Shown in pieces: positions 10,166 through 23,093 of a DNA stretch of 64,000 nt (position 1 is its first letter; every line of letters starts with the position of its first letter). The position numbers were made by a program, and so were the translations under genes. Below the pieces are notes generated by a model. The model saw only the letters and a list, made by a program, of their open reading frames with translations. It was not told where the DNA came from and searched no databases. This DNA comes from Spongospora subterranea (Eukaryota > Endomyxa > Phytomyxea > Plasmodiophorida > Plasmodiophoridae): NCBI GenBank assembly GCA_900404475.1, contig OUQQ01000031.1, positions 1 to 64,000 of the forward strand, in the 5' to 3' direction.

Positions 10166-11435
10166 ATGGTAGAGGATCCAGAGGACTGGGTCAGGTCTTT
10201 TGAGGACGAGGCTGATGGGCCAAGGGCATCTGACGACACCGATCTTGTGCAGCATTCATGGGAAGCGCCTTTACTAGTTTGTGCCCTCATTACACTGTAA
10301 CATATGGCCTCTTTACTGAATTCCCATACAGAGATCATGGGATGATATTCAAGAAGATGATGAAGGTCATATACAGCTTGCAAAGCACGCTACTCAGCGT
10401 GATTTACGCCGAAAAACCCATGACAAACAAGTTGATAATCGCAATCGTTTAGTAGAGAAAGGGATGATTCGATTCATGTTCATTATAATCGATCTATCAT
10501 CAGCTATGAATATCAATGACTATCGCCCATCCAGAAAACTCGTTGTCATAGAACACGTATGTCAATTGATTCGCGATTATTTCGATCAGAATCCGATATC
10601 GCATTTGGGCCTTATAACATCGCATGGAAAGAAGGCGCATATGCTCACCGACCTATCAGGAAACCCTCAGAACCAGATACGGATTCTGGAATCACAGGCT
10701 GATCTACACGCCGATGGGGAATTCTCATTGCAGAATTCCCTTGAGATGGCACGATCAAGTCTTCGAGCTGTTCCCGATTATGGCCATCGTGAAGTGTTAA
10801 TCGTGATGTCCAGTCTGAACACGTGCGATCCCGGGGACGTTTTCCAGACAATCAATTCGATGCGCGCTGATTCCATCCGCTGCTCGGTCATCTCCCTATC
10901 TGCCGAAGTGTTCGTCTGCCGACGTCTAGCGACGATTACCCTAGGTTCCTACTCGGTCAGCTCTGGATCATCATCGTTGCCCTCATTGTTATCGCAACAC
11001 ATCACGCCCCCTGTTGTTCCTCATAGCACATCTCGTCGTCGCCGCTGGGTCTACATGGGGTTCCCTCTCAAATGCTCTAACGACTATCCAACGCTGTGCC
11101 AATGCCATTCTCGCTTCTCGTATGAGGGATACCAGTGCCCACGATGCAAATCGAAATGCTGTGAGCTGCCGACCCAATGCAGTGTTTGTAATCTAACTTT
11201 GGTCTCATCGCCGCATCTAGCCCGATCATATCACCATCTGTTCCCTTTAGCGCCATACGAAGATATCACTGATCTTTATACGAGCCCGGTCCCATGCAGC
11301 GCCTGTTTATCGATGATTTCTCCAGCTGAGTCGATCGTTCTGCGATGCGATCAATGTCAGAAGGTGTATTGCTGGGACTGCGATCAATATATTCACGATT
11401 CATTGCATAACTGTCCTGGATGCCCCATTAGATGA
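10166..11435 (+). CDS. SSL1: TFIIH subunit p44 / SSL1
   Basis: Two exons (10166-10276, 10332-11435; 55-nt intron) encode 404 aa. The acidic N-terminus SWDDIQEDDEG leads into the von Willebrand A-type domain (FIIIDLSSAMNINDYRP, residues about 88-104). Next come HREVLIVMSSL and DVFQTI, then the MGFP segment. A cysteine-rich C-terminus follows, with CxxC pairs (CPRCKSKCC, CSVC, CSACL, CDQCQKVYCWDCD, CPGC) matching the C4 and RING-like zinc domains of p44. The protein regulates the XPD helicase in the TFIIH core and acts in transcription initiation and nucleotide excision repair. An XPA-like repair gene lies 19 kb away. Confidence 0.93.
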
Positions 11436-12200
11436 TCACACAGCACAGGATCAAATTGCCTTTGCTCGTTGGTGTTATCGGCCTCCGGTCATCATCAGAT
11501 CAACTCTCCTAAACCAGATCATTGACAGAATCTCATTGACTCTGCACATAACTCCTCATAACCTCCCGTAACTCTATAAAATCACACGATGTTTAATTTT
11601 GCAACAAGTTGTCAGAGATCTGGATCAAAGAAATATACTATGCTGTCTACATTCATTCAATCTGATCGTCAGAGATACAGTAGTGATTATCGCGAGAAAC
11701 CTATTTACCTAATCATATCCAAAAACTACATCATTGGTGAGAGAAACACTATTTTTCAGCTTAAAGTGAGTCCCAGCAACAGTTACCAAAACGTCAAACG
11801 ATTCGGCAAAAGAGACCAGTGCCCTCATTGAAAGCATTGACGGTGCCTGGCATCGGTCGTGCATTTAAGTGCCGTCCCGAACGCTTGATACGTCAACGTT
11901 TACCCCGTTGCACACAGACTAACAGCTAACGAACTGACTAAACTATCGGATTCATTAAAAATCAGAAACTGAAATATTTTTTTGAGTCACGTATTTGTCG
12001 ATCTTCTCAAATTAGATTATCATAGCGAAGAAAATATATCCAGCGGGAAAGCAAAAGCGGGTTCACCATAAACGGTTCAGATCAACAAGTTTGATCTCTC
12101 CATCTAAAAAAACTAAAGTGTGTTCTGAGAAATCTCAGTCGAGCTAGATCCGATTAATCCAAAACGAGATTTGACCTGATTTCAAGTCATCAAATCCGGA
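11436..12200. other. Intergenic stretch, nothing identified
   Basis: It contains an 80-codon open stretch at 11589-11831 without recognisable features, and no repeats. Confidence 0.35.
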
Positions 12201-13103
12201 ATGGAGCTCTGTTTGACTAGCCGAATATTGTCATCTTCTACTCGATCCAATTCAACCGAATCACGATCGACAATTCACCATATTCGCCAGCAGATTAGGT
12301 CAATCTATGGCCAACCAGGTCCAGGAATTCCTAAACGACGTCTGGCCAGCGATGTCGTCGCCGTTCTCACGCCCAGTGCCGCGTTGATGACCCTCCTATC
12401 GCCCACCGCCTTGATGAATCTAGCCAGCTCCAGCGCCGCCGGAATCGCCCGACAGAGTGTCATTCGTGGCGCTAGTGGCAACGGGAAACGATCACATATC
12501 CCATGGTCAGAAATGATGAGGGATCTGGGGCGTGATTCAAGTCAGCGATTTGGACCTATGATCATCCCAATCGGTTCGCGAATGCAGCCTTCAATCGACA
12601 CCTTTTTTGTGACTCGATACTTTATTCATTGCAGGAGTGTATTTCGCCTGGTATAGCGCCATCAAATACGGGTTCAGGTTCGACGACCGAAACGGCGTTC
12701 GAGCACCACCCATTGAGTACGCCATGGCAACCGGTAGGAAAATCCCAAACTGTGGCGGGATAGGGGTTCTGATCAATCGTATGAAGGGACTGCATGCCTC
12801 ATGGCCAGATGGTCAATGGCGATCGCAGCCGCGTCCGCTGTACAGGTCGGATTGTATGAGTTGATGGCAAACGATGAGGAGGGACGTCAGAGGATGGCGT
12901 TCAACGCCAAAGCCGGTCTGATTGCAGGTCTGGCCAGCGGAGGCACATTCCTGGCCGTCGAGCACGTCGTGTCACCGGTGTTGCGTCAGGCCGTGAACAC
13001 CTCGACCGTATTCTCCAATGTTGGGGATCGGTTCCATCTCAATAGGAAGGGAGTCTTACCTTTACTCATGCTCATTACTTACAATACTTTTAACCATAAA
13101 TAG
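12201..13103 (+). CDS. Predicted membrane protein, unidentified
   Basis: Three exons (12201-12573, 12635-12733, 12787-13103) are joined in frame through introns of 61 and 53 nt. The N-terminus (MELCLTSRILSSSTRSNS) is Ser/Arg-rich and acid-poor, compatible with mitochondrial targeting. Alanine- and glycine-rich hydrophobic segments follow: ALMTLLSPTALMNLASSSAA, WSMAIAAASAVQVGLYELM and AGLIAGLASGGTFLAVEHVV. The small-residue-rich helices recall Tim17/22/23-like proteins, but the family signature is not clear enough to assign. The gene converges on the EF-hand gene with 56 bp between ends. The C-terminal end after about 13020 is uncertain. Confidence 0.5.
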
Positions 13104-13159
13104 GAGTTGCGAATACATAACTGTATATGTTTAATTTTGCCATTATAATCAACGGGATT

Positions 13160-13732
13160 TCATGATGCCAGATTCCATGCCCCTTGCTTCTTTTTGACTT
13201 TGAACAGACCGCCAATCAATCCTCCTGGATCAACGGCAGTTCCCGATTCTTGAAATCTTTCTATCGGCGCCCTGAAATTCACGGTGTCAGTTCCTTCTTT
13301 TTGCTAATGGATATAATCTACCTGGGCGGATCAACGCTGACCGTGTTCAACGCTTGCCTCATGTTATCAAAAGAGCAATGTGTGGCCTCGACCCATTCTT
13401 GGAAACTGATGCGTTTGTTGTGCAATCCGACCAAGTTATCGCGATGGATGGCGAAGGCGAACATTTGTCTGGCTTTCTCGAGACGGCCGTCCATTCCTAA
13501 GCGCTTCAATGCGTGGCACAGCTCGTGAATGGTAATCCACCCATTCTGATACGCGACCATTAGCTGATCGAACAATGACCAAGCAGACCAGTATCACCGG
13601 ATTTCTGTCGAATAAGTCGAACACTTTACGAAGTTCTCGCAGCTGTCGTTTGCTCATCAAAGGATATACCGGAACCGGCTGCAGGATTGACATTATTTTC
13701 GACGGCATGGCGCCAGAATGACATCGATCCAT
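13160..13732 (-). CDS. EF-hand calcium-binding protein
   Basis: Three exons (13732-13598, 13545-13322, 13271-13160; introns 52 and 50 nt) give 156 aa. The first EF loop is reconstituted exactly across intron 1 as DRNPNGWITIHE, with the canonical D1, N3, N5, G6, I8 and E12 positions, preceded by the entering helix LRELRKVFDLF. A second motif ending ISFQEWVEA has a degenerate loop (Gly, Asn and Lys replacing ligands), so probably only one high-affinity site exists. Spacing and size resemble calmodulin- or centrin-like proteins. The basic C-terminal tail (GLFKVKKKQG) is unusual. Confidence 0.75.
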
Positions 13733-13810
13733 AGATTAGTGACACGCGCCCGATGATAACCTACGTTAATAAATGTTTCAAATGGACTTTTTGATCAAAT
13801 CAATCTCTGT

Positions 13811-16495
13811 TTATTCTGATTGACTGTGCGAACTCGGTGATGATGAGGTTTCTTCACGACACAGGCGGGTGCCATCGCCCGCCTCGGCGACAATGAGCGA
13901 CTGTGTGGCGGGAAAACGAGCCGGATCAAAATCCGGGTCGTTTAACGCCCGTTCCTGAATCGACTGAATAACCTGGCTCCTGTATGCCGTCAATAGGTCG
14001 GGATGGTCATCAATCACCGATTGAACGTATCGATCAACGGTGTCCGCGCGCCTTTCTGGATCAATTGCAGACGTTGCCCTGGATAATTGCCGAGTGACAG
14101 TAGCTCGAAGATTCAAGGGTTTAGAGCGCTCAGCTTGTCTGGCCTGTTGAACTTTACGGCGCTTGGCATCATGTCCCTCTGAGTACGAATCGCTGTGTGC
14201 CGGTTGAGCCCGCATGACGGATTGTGTCTCCATGTCTTGGTCGATAATTGCCCTCCATTCAAGGGCGATGGGCCTGGGCAGCTCCGACATCCATTGCTCC
14301 TCACCAGACAAATCCGTTCTGAGCGCTCGATCCTCTAGGTATACGCCATGGCAGCGAATGAGTATGTTAGCAATGGCACCACTTGCCATGGTGGCCAACA
14401 TTGCCATATCAGGGCTAAGAGACTGAAGCTTCGCAGCAATCATGGTTCGAAGCAATGTCACAATTGAAGTGATTCCATCATCGAACATTCCTGAGGACAT
14501 GTCAATCCAGTGGCCCGTAGCTAGCGTCAACAATGTCTTCAGCATAGATGAAAACGGATGAGGGCATTCTTGGGTGGCAGGTAGAGGCTCGTTCAAAATC
14601 AGATTAATTAATCGCTGGATGTGGTCGTGGAGGCAATCGAAAGAGGCTTCAGTGAGATCGGCACTAGAGTTTAGATGCGAGCGGACCGGAGCCACTGCTT
14701 CCGTACTGGACAGCTGACCAGAGACGTAAGCGGTTAGCTCGTCGGTGAGTTGGCGACGAGATTGAGGAGTATCATCGCCCTGAAGGCCGTGTTCGATTAA
14801 TGCATCGCGAAGTTCGCAATGCAATGGCTCGAGACAAGACCAGTTTCCAGAAAACATGGCAAAAAGGTCGGGCATTGACAAAGACGACATTACCCTGGAA
14901 AGTATTGCATCAAAAGGACCCATTTCTTCTTCTGTCGGTTCCGATCTCGGCATCATATTGGATGCAATATCGGCAAGACTGTCCGTTCCGGAAGGAGCCC
15001 TCAAAATATTGGATACTACGGGCAGCATTGTTGAGAAAAAATCCACTGGATTCCCTGAAGTCGATGGATTAGACGGTTGTTGAATGCCAGGATTTGAAGA
15101 AGCCTGAGATTGCACTCCCGGACGATGAGCCGTGGGTACGGCTGCTGCTGCGGCTGATAATGATGCTGATCCAGGAGAAATTATGGGCGCTGAAGGTTGA
15201 ACTCGGGCTTGTGATAGCATACTGGCAACAGACTGCAGCATCGACTGAATTCCATTTGGTTGAACAGCAGGGGGCGCTTCATTGGACTGAGGAAATCGTG
15301 ATGAAGATGCAGGCGCGACCGCAGGACGAGTTGAATTGGACACATGTGAGGCGATTGCATGAATCGTTGGGGTGATCGCGTTCAATGCGCTAAAATCGAC
15401 CATTATCGGGTTGGCATTGGCATTGGATGCAGGAACTGATTCAGCCGAAGACTGGGTATGTTGATTTTGTCGCTGAGAGGAAGCAGCCGGTGCAGAAGGC
15501 ATCATCGATTGGTAAGCAATTTCCTGAGAATCTTCAGGAACCGCGTGAATGGCGACCGCGACTCCAGCGGAGGGCATCGCAAGCGCTTCCTCACCCGGAG
15601 CACTCCCAAGCCTGACTATTGATAAAATATGGCCAAGGTGTTGTAATGCAGTTGATAAAGGCGACAACGCCTGCGCAAGTAATCCACAAATTTCCTCGGC
15701 AGAGTGTCGAACTTCAGAGGCGTTCGCTTGAGAAGGTCGTTCCAAAACTGGTTGCGCTTGAGACAAAAGCTCTAAAACCCGATGCAGCACGGCCTGAGCC
15801 TGAGCAGTGGTCTGACCAACAGAAGCAACATTATTTGATAATTGCAGATCTGACACTCCTGATGGAACAGATAGAGTTTGTGCCGTCTGGTTGAACTGTT
15901 GACGAACGGTGTCAACAGAGAATTGCACCGGAAGCATGGTTAAAGGATTAGGTTGTCCAACAATCGATCTCATTTCAATACTGGCCGGAACACCGCCCAT
16001 TGCGCCGGGTATCGATGTTAGCATTCGGTTAACGATGTCGTTGAAATCTGGCAGTGCTTCCCCATCGCCAATGTTAACAGCCGACCTATAGACAATTAAC
16101 ATAGTGTAGCTGACCATGAAAGCCATTTACATGAATACTCCACCAGACGCTCCTACACTGGGAGCTTGAGCTAGTTCTGTTTGAGGCGGGGCATCATTCG
16201 AAGAAGGGTTGGGAGCGTTTTCTGGACGTATAACCAGATGAACCACTGAATCGGAAGCAATGCCTAAAATCACATATAAACGCCTAACTCAACCACAGAT
16301 GTTCATAGATTAACCGTATTCTGTGAGTAAATGACCCTCTTTCAAGACTTTGCCCCTGAATATCACGCGCTGTCTGGCGATGGGGGCGTCAACCGCCGAC
16401 TCCTCGATTTTCTGCTTCAATTCGTCCACAGACGTGGTATCGGTGACGTCGATATCTAGGGTGAACGCTTCCCCATTCAACAGCTTGACCCGCAT
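13811..16495 (-). CDS. BAG6/Scythe-like ubiquitin-like domain protein
   Basis: Three exons (16495-16315, 16263-16131, 16085-13811; introns 51 and 45 nt) give 862 aa. Residues 1-75 form a ubiquitin-like domain (MRVKLLNGEAFTLDIDV, then VDELKQKIEE and RVIFRGKVLKEG). A long Pro/Ser/Ala/Gln-rich region follows, with several conserved-looking helical blocks. The C-terminus has a basic stretch (DAKRRKVQQARQAERSK) and an acidic Ser-rich end. Layout and length resemble BAG6, which chaperones hydrophobic proteins in the cytosol and hands them to the proteasome or the tail-anchored insertion pathway. A longer start at 16549 is possible. The weakly conserved C-terminal half makes the orthology inferred. 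Confidence 0.7.
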
Positions 16496-16549
16496 CCTGG
16501 TAATGATATTGACAATATCCCGCCACTTCTGCGAGCCAGTCAAACCCAT

Positions 16550-17424
16550 ATGTACCGTACACTACCGTAGCCAATGCGCACTTTATTAGGCGGCTCCGCT
16601 GATAGAACCGATCACATCCGGTCAATCAGCAAAACGGTCGTGCAATGTCCACAGGTTGAAGGCGAAGATCTGTCAATATTCTCAGCCGCTCGAAGTTCTT
16701 TGTCGCGGGTTGTACTGGAAAATAAGCACCGGGAGAAGTGTGGCACCGCATGCTAAAATGGCGACCAATCGGAGCTACAAGGCGCTGAATGATCAAAACT
16801 ATATAGTTATCGTCGAGTCTATTTCGATAAACCGTATTTCGATGATCCACTGCATGTCATTCCATCGAAGCGAAAACTTTGTGAATATTTTCCAGAGGCT
16901 GTCTGTATCGCCGTCATATTTTCAGGAGTTATGTCCGATGCCGGGGCAACGAAATCCTTGATTTTGAGGACGGCCGACCAGGCAGTTTAGTTGTCAATAT
17001 GAAGTCTTCCGCCGTGTATTATATAGATGCCGTTTAAATATCACTGAATCATGTCTGGCTAGATACTCCCTTGCGGTATAAACTTTCTCCGAAATCGGCT
17101 CGTTGATCGGGTGTGGTGGGCTATCGGAATTGAGCGAATTTGACGTTGTAGGCATATCGGAGCTCTCGTTTAATTGCGACAGATTGTTCTAATATTGGCT
17201 TAACAAATTGGAACAAAAGGGACCATGGTTATATTGAACATGCTCTGTGATAAATCTAGGAAATTGTGCAGTAACTATGGCAGCGCGTTCATCAAAACTG
17301 ATCAGAAAAGCAAATTAACATTCCACAGCGATAAGCTCTTTACGAAATGACATTTTTTTATACTACGACGAAATCAGTAAAGGATTATAGCTTAGACGAT
17401 GGATTCCATAGCATCATGGAAATA
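16550..17424. other. Unassigned stretch with possible small exons
   Basis: A 60-codon open stretch (16574-16756 plus), and another plus-strand frame at about 16811-16990 reading YFDKPYFDDPLHVIPSKRK, look protein-like. I could not join them into a convincing gene. Nothing else is seen. Confidence 0.3.
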
Positions 17425-19985
17425 TTAACGGCGCCGTCTGGCAGGAGACCGATCGCGGCGTCTGCGGCTGACGGATATCGATCGAGATCGTTTAACTCGT
17501 CGAGATGGGCTGGATTTGCGCATCGGTGAACGAGACGCCCTTCTACGACGTGGCTGCGACCGAGACCGTTTTCGTCGCGATCTTGAATCAAATGAGGAAC
17601 TGCGACGGGAAACGCGCTTCTTGGGAGGTTCTTCTTCGATTTCGCCATCGGTGTCATCGGTTTCAACGCCATCAGCAGAATTTTCATGTCCGGGGGCGGA
17701 AAGCATTTCGAGATGTTTCTTGAAAATATCCAAACGCACGTTCTCATCAAGCTTCTTATACGCAGAATGACTTTCCAGCAGCGGAATAACTGATTCCCAT
17801 GGAAGCGGTTTCCGAACTTTCTTGGTTAGCAGTTTGACAAACAATCCTGTGTACTTCTCCAAACGCTTGGACGCATGAGCAGCTTTGCTCTGAGCATGGT
17901 CAATATATTCGGATAATAAAACACAAACATGAATATCAGGGACGCCTTGCAGCGCCTCGGCATTTCCCAGCTGGGAGACCAATCCTTCAACGGTATCCAT
18001 ATCTCTGATGACATCAATGTTACTCGCCACCATCGCCTCCTTGAGTTTCTTTCGGCTGGGCAGCACACGGTCTTCAAGCTCATCGCAAAAATCATCAAAA
18101 AGCGTTTGACCATTGAACTTGGCATCTTCTGACAAAGCAATGAAACGAGGATCATCGCGTATCGTCTCGCAAAAAGTACGCCAGCGAGTCCGAAGATGAA
18201 GTGTGCCCTGGTTCATGTTTTCCAACAATAGAGCGCGATAATCAGCGCGCCTTTGCTTTTCAGCTTCCCGAGCGGCTTCTTTTTCGGCCAACAGGCGTTT
18301 ATCATCTTCCCGTTTCAGATCGGACAGCAATGATTCGAAGACTTTGAGGGCATCCGCTGGATCAAGACTTTTGTAAACCGGCTCATCACGAATGCTATCT
18401 AGTAATGTCCGCCATTGTGTCTTAACAGTGATGTTGGACGACGATGTAAGGAATTTCAGAAACGCAGCCTCGTGTTCCTGGCGCATTGCAATTTTGGCCT
18501 TCCTTTCCTGTTCTAGTACTCCGTCGACAAAGGAATAGAATAAGTCCTCCCTGTCCCGAGTATCCACGGCAGAATGACTATCGACTAAATTAAAGGCGAG
18601 CGTAAAAATAGAAGATATGACTTACCGAGGATCAAGTCGAATCAACGGTTCAATTTCAACATAGCGGACTCGGGGATGAATCATTGCCTTATGCTCAGAG
18701 AGCAATTCTAAGAATTTAGCGCGCTTCTCTTGGGCCTGCCGCTTGATTTCCGAACGCTCAACTTCGGCATAATCGATACACCATTGCTTGAATGCATCTT
18801 TGCGTTCAGAAAGGGTAGGTAACGCACGATAGCGTTTATCATGAACGATTTTTGGTAAGGCTAATTCCCACGATGAAGTCGAAGATACACCAGATGAAGT
18901 TAACAAAGCGCAAAACGCAGCGACTGCTTCTTCTCTTGTTGCATAATCTTTAGAGGCAAAGGGTTTGTAAGGCACAGCAAGAAGAGGGTCAATTTCAACG
19001 TTCTCTGCAGGTGGTGACTCGTCAGATGTTTTCTGTTCGGGTTCTTCAACAATTTCAGCGGATTGTGGCTGTTCCAACGGAGTTTGCGCTGGTCTAGCTT
19101 GGACAGGTTTTTCCCATACCGTCTGACCCGACCGCGAATTATAATAATAAGGTTTGCCTTCGGGAGTGTAAAACGTAGCCCACTCATCGACGACCGGCGC
19201 TGCTGGAGAAACTGCTGCCGCCAGAAACTCAGAAGGAGAATCCCATGTTGTCATCTGAGCAAACAAATATAAAAATAAAGTCGGCAAAACAAATAATTGC
19301 ATTAACCTGGGTCTTATTATTGAAATAATAAGGTTTGCCTTCTGGGGATTCATACATTGTCCAATCTCCGATGGTCTATTTTGAGTGAGAAACACATGAA
19401 AGAAGATAACAGTGAAACAGTTTACCTTGGGAACCTTCCTTTCAGCAGAAGAAACTGCAGTGCTGCGACCCTCCTGATCAGCAGCAGCTGGCGCTGCCCA
19501 CGGTGCTGCGGCAGCAGCCTGAGCGGGTTTGGGAAAAAACTGTTGCGGTTGTTGAAAAATCGGTGGCGGAAATTGAGGCTGATTCACATATGGCGCCTGG
19601 ACATAAGGTGACGCTGTTGTGGGAGGGATTATAGGATTGGCGTATGGTGCAACGTATGGAGCAGCATATGCAGGAGCCTGGTATCCGTATGAAGTTGGCA
19701 CCCCCTAAGCATATCGATTAGGGAAGAGTTTGTACGTCAATATCATGAATGAAGAACATCAGATAAAATAACAAGGTGCGTGATTGCTTAATTTTTGATA
19801 CCACATTAAATATGTAAGAGTGTTTTTTGCGTAAAAAACGAACCAAACAACTTGAAAGTTACCTGAACGTGTGGCTCGAACGATTGCAATTGCTGTATCG
19901 GAGCTGGGGAAGGCGAGTGTGAATTAGAGGTATCAACGTGTGACATAGCCGAAGGAACCTTGGGCTGATCAGGACGCCCCATCAT
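17425..19985 (-). CDS. PRP40: Pre-mRNA processing factor PRP40
   Basis: Five exons (19985-19863, 19704-19426, 19375-19307, 19254-18626, 18577-17425) give 750 aa in phase. The Pro/Ala/Gln/Tyr-rich N-terminus is followed by two WW domains. The first (DWTMYESPEGKPYYFNNKTQ...W) is split between two exons; the second (EWATFYTPEGKPYYYNSRSG...W) follows at once. At least four FF domains follow, for example around AAFCALLTSSG, KFLELLSEHK, FLKFLTSSSN and YRALLLENMNQG. An RS-like tail of Arg/Ser repeats ends the protein. PRP40 is a U1 snRNP component that bridges branch-point factors and 5-prime splice sites. An additional 5-prime exon upstream of 19985 (ending near 20078) is possible. Confidence 0.9.
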
Positions 19986-20252
19986 TCGTAAGCGATCAGG
20001 ATGAATCTGCAGCACAAAAAATCAGCTTTTCCTTAGCCCTATTACGAATTTAAAAAAACTTTTCGGTTGGCCGTACCATGATGGACTGCACTGCTGGGAC
20101 AACAACCAAAGGAATGAGCGCGAAGCAGGACCAACTTCTAGGGTTATCAACCAAGGTTTACTGCTCGATCCACCAATTACCGATAATAGTAATCAATCGA
20201 AGTTAGACCACAACTGACCAAGTCCGATACGGCGTTTATTTATCAACTCGCT

Positions 20253-20719
20253 ATGGCGCAGCCTCGGCCCCAGTGGCGGAGCCCTGTCATTGTCGGGGAA
20301 GGGTTAAAAGACCATGTAGAGAAGAAATGTGTTCGAGTACACAGAAACAATCTATTGGAAGTTGCTGACAATATGTTGTTCTGATTATTTTGATAATTGG
20401 AACGAAGGGAGATTAGAGCATCTCCACGCAGAAGGCTATCCCAAAACGAGACCAGTGGCCGTCACAACCTCCACCGCGGCACCGAAGACGATTTTTTTAG
20501 AAGAGGTGACATCCACTGTATGATTTTCGGACTTTCGCCGGTACGCCATCTTCAGGGTCAAAGAGATGTCGGCTTCATCGGATTTTATCAGATCTGGACT
20601 CTTGCCTTATTAACGTTTTGTCTTTTCAATTATCTAGGTCTTTGCAGCACCCTGAAGACGTCAAAACTTTCGATTTTCCCCAACAAGACTGCAGGGGAAT
20701 TTTCAAATCACGATGTTGA
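20253..20719 (+). CDS. Small basic protein, unidentified
   Basis: Four short exons (20253-20374, 20417-20517, 20556-20614, 20648-20719) keep phase and give 117 aa. The introns are 42, 38 and 33 nt, shorter than usual here. The start MAQPRPQWRSPVIVGEGLK is divergent from PRP40, with about 270 bp between starts. The protein is rich in Arg and His with no recognised domain. The model rests only on phase consistency and splice-site fit. Confidence 0.35.
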
Positions 20720-22526
20720 GGAGCCTCATTTCACGGTTGAAATCGTTTTCGGTGCAGCGTTTACTGAGCTTTGTTGTCGATATACGGGGCATGAACCCAT
20801 TTCATATGGCTGAAGCCTCCATCAAATTCTTACCTCAGAGTTATGTCTGTTCGCCATTGAATCGTCAGCAGCACCAGTCCTTACGAGGTAGATGCAACCA
20901 CCCTCCCATCTGTCAGACGAGATAGCTTCAAAGCCATTGGCTCGTGTTTATCCGTATCCAAAAAGGATATGGCAAATACAGAGTTACAAAATCGGCGGTG
21001 TTTGATGCTGCTGTTACAAGAACCGAATTTTACGCCGTCAAGCTTATCGATCGTCCATTGGATAATTATTTTCTACTGTCGCTGTAGAAAATACTGACGT
21101 TTGCGGTATCCTTTATTTTCTGTTGAAAACGGACAACACGAGCCAATGGCTTTGAAGGTACATGAAAACTTCACAGTACCTCTCTGACACATGGAAGAGC
21201 GGATGAGATCGTAGAGCCCTTGCGGCTATACCGTGCCTGATGACGATTTACTTAGATTGACTACTGTATTTTGTCTGAAAGTGTTTTTTTCGCTGTATAT
21301 GTCTGAAAGTGGTTTTCCTCTTTATTTTGTCTGAAGGTGGGTTCCAATGTATTCTGCTTGAAAGTGGGGTTCGCTGTATTTTGTCTGAAAGTGTTTTCCG
21401 CTGTATTTTGTCTGAAAGAAAAAGTGTTTTTCCGCAAATGGTATCGTAGGGCCACATCGGTCGCTTTTTCGGGATCAGGGTCTCAAAACAGGGAGGCGGC
21501 TGCTTGCGATAAGCCAGAGGAGTCGAAGTCGAGTGCCAGGCTGCTAGCCCACCATTGGGTTTCGCCGTAGTAATTGATCAAGTGCTTTAAATTCGAAAAT
21601 ATCAAACCAATATTTCGCGGAATCGATGGAAACCGGCAAAAGCAATTAAACCTGGTGGTCGTGAAAAAAACTGGCTGTTTCAGAACTCCTCTCGCGCGGC
21701 AAAGATCGAAAGAATTATGCCGAAGTGATTGTATTTCTTTGATAACGATGTTTAAATGTCGAGTTAGGTTGATTGCAAACTGACGTTTGTCTGAATAGTT
21801 TAAACGATTTTGAGGAAATGTTAAATACAAGAATCCGAGCTTCTTTTATCGAAGTTATCGGCCACTCAAGCCATATTCTCTCTCGTGGCTGATCTTTGCT
21901 AAGCGAGGTGAAACAGGCACTCAGTAAGCAGCATGCATTTTTCATCTGACCAGTCTTTTCACGACCACCAGGATTGTTGCTTTGGACGCGGTCCTAGTTC
22001 CTCAAAGCACCCTTTCGCTGTTTTAGAAATTGTGTGCATTCTGGTACTTCTTTGAGTAGCCGTTGACATAACCATTTTCGACGCCGAAAACGATCTTTGT
22101 GATAACCTGGGGATTCATATATTCTGACACTCAGAAGTTCTGTCAAGATTGGGTCGTTTTCCAAGGCGAAAACCCCCTCGGCTAACCGCGTTGTCCTCCT
22201 CACTGCTCACTCAGACTTTCCATAATATCTTGCTCGTCCATCGAGCGCAAGAAGCGGCATCATTAAGTATATACATGATGATGCGTACTGGTTCGTTCGT
22301 CCAAATCTGAGCAGCTTATGCAAGTCGTTTGGTCCAATTCTATTTCTTTAACCACTGGACCGCACGGTGATTCGAGACCGTTTTCTGTAAAAGCTGATGC
22401 AAATCAAATTGCATTGACAAACATAAAATTCACTGTTCTACTGTACGTGGCTTAAAAATAATGTAGTGCTTCATTTCAGTTATGGATAATTTTTTACAAC
22501 AGATAGCGTACTGTAATTGTTTGAAT
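20720..22526. other. Gene-poor stretch
   Basis: Apart from the 30-bp tandem repeat at 21256-21430, no feature is recognised. Open stretches of 60 to 115 codons occur on both strands without family resemblance or codon regularity. Confidence 0.4.
21256..21430. repeat. Diverged tandem repeat, about 30-bp unit
   Basis: Six or so copies of a unit with the core TGTATTTTGTCTGAAAGTG occur, with substitutions and small indels (TGTATATGTCTGAAAGTGG, TTTATTTTGTCTGAAGGTGG, TGTATTCTGCTTGAAAGTGG). Read on the minus strand the unit encodes a decapeptide-like pattern (FRQNTAENT, FRQNTANPT, FKQNTLEPT). The unit is close to 30 bp, so a minus-strand frame of about 65 codons stays open. There is no start context or flanking gene, so this looks like a minisatellite. 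Confidence 0.75.
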
Positions 22527-22872
22527 TTATAGATTTACATAGATTCGTATGGGCCGGCTACACCATATATGGGCCAAGTTTGTCCTCGCTATCTTCAGTC
22601 CTGGAATCGGACGTCTGATTGCTTGTATCAACGGCGCTATAGATTAATAATGAAAAAAAATTGTCACCGATCCATCTTAACAAAATTGGATACCTGGTCG
22701 GCACATACTGATTTTGCACCGGATATCCGACGCCTTGATCGTCCAAACCTGGGAACTGGCCTGGAGTAGTATCCGACGCAGATCCGAGTTTCTGCCCGTT
22801 TCCAGAAAATGGACGAAATGCTCGCTTTGGGCTGATCGATGGCCCACTAAATCTGCTGCCGGTGTTCGACAT
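22527..22872 (-). CDS. Possible small protein, doubtful
   Basis: Two putative exons (22872-22668, 22636-22527) can be joined in phase through a 31-nt intron to give 104 aa. The N-terminus is Ser/Gly/Pro-rich. The C-terminus (LIQAIRRPIPGLKIARTNL) is basic and hydrophobic. No family is recognised and the intron is very short. Confidence 0.22.
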
Positions 22873-23093
22873 TCTTCGCCATACTGGTGTCAGCGAAAAC
22901 CTAAACAATGCTGCTATACTAACATGTCGTTCAAAGCTTCTCCTGAGTCAATCAACGAATCTAGCCCGTTGACGGAAACAAATCCAGGCATCGCCACGAT
23001 TGTATGCATGGACGAGTTCTCCTCAAAGAGACGACAATTGTCTGATGATACTTGTAAACTGGGAAACTTTCCAACTGAGCAGAGATTTAACGT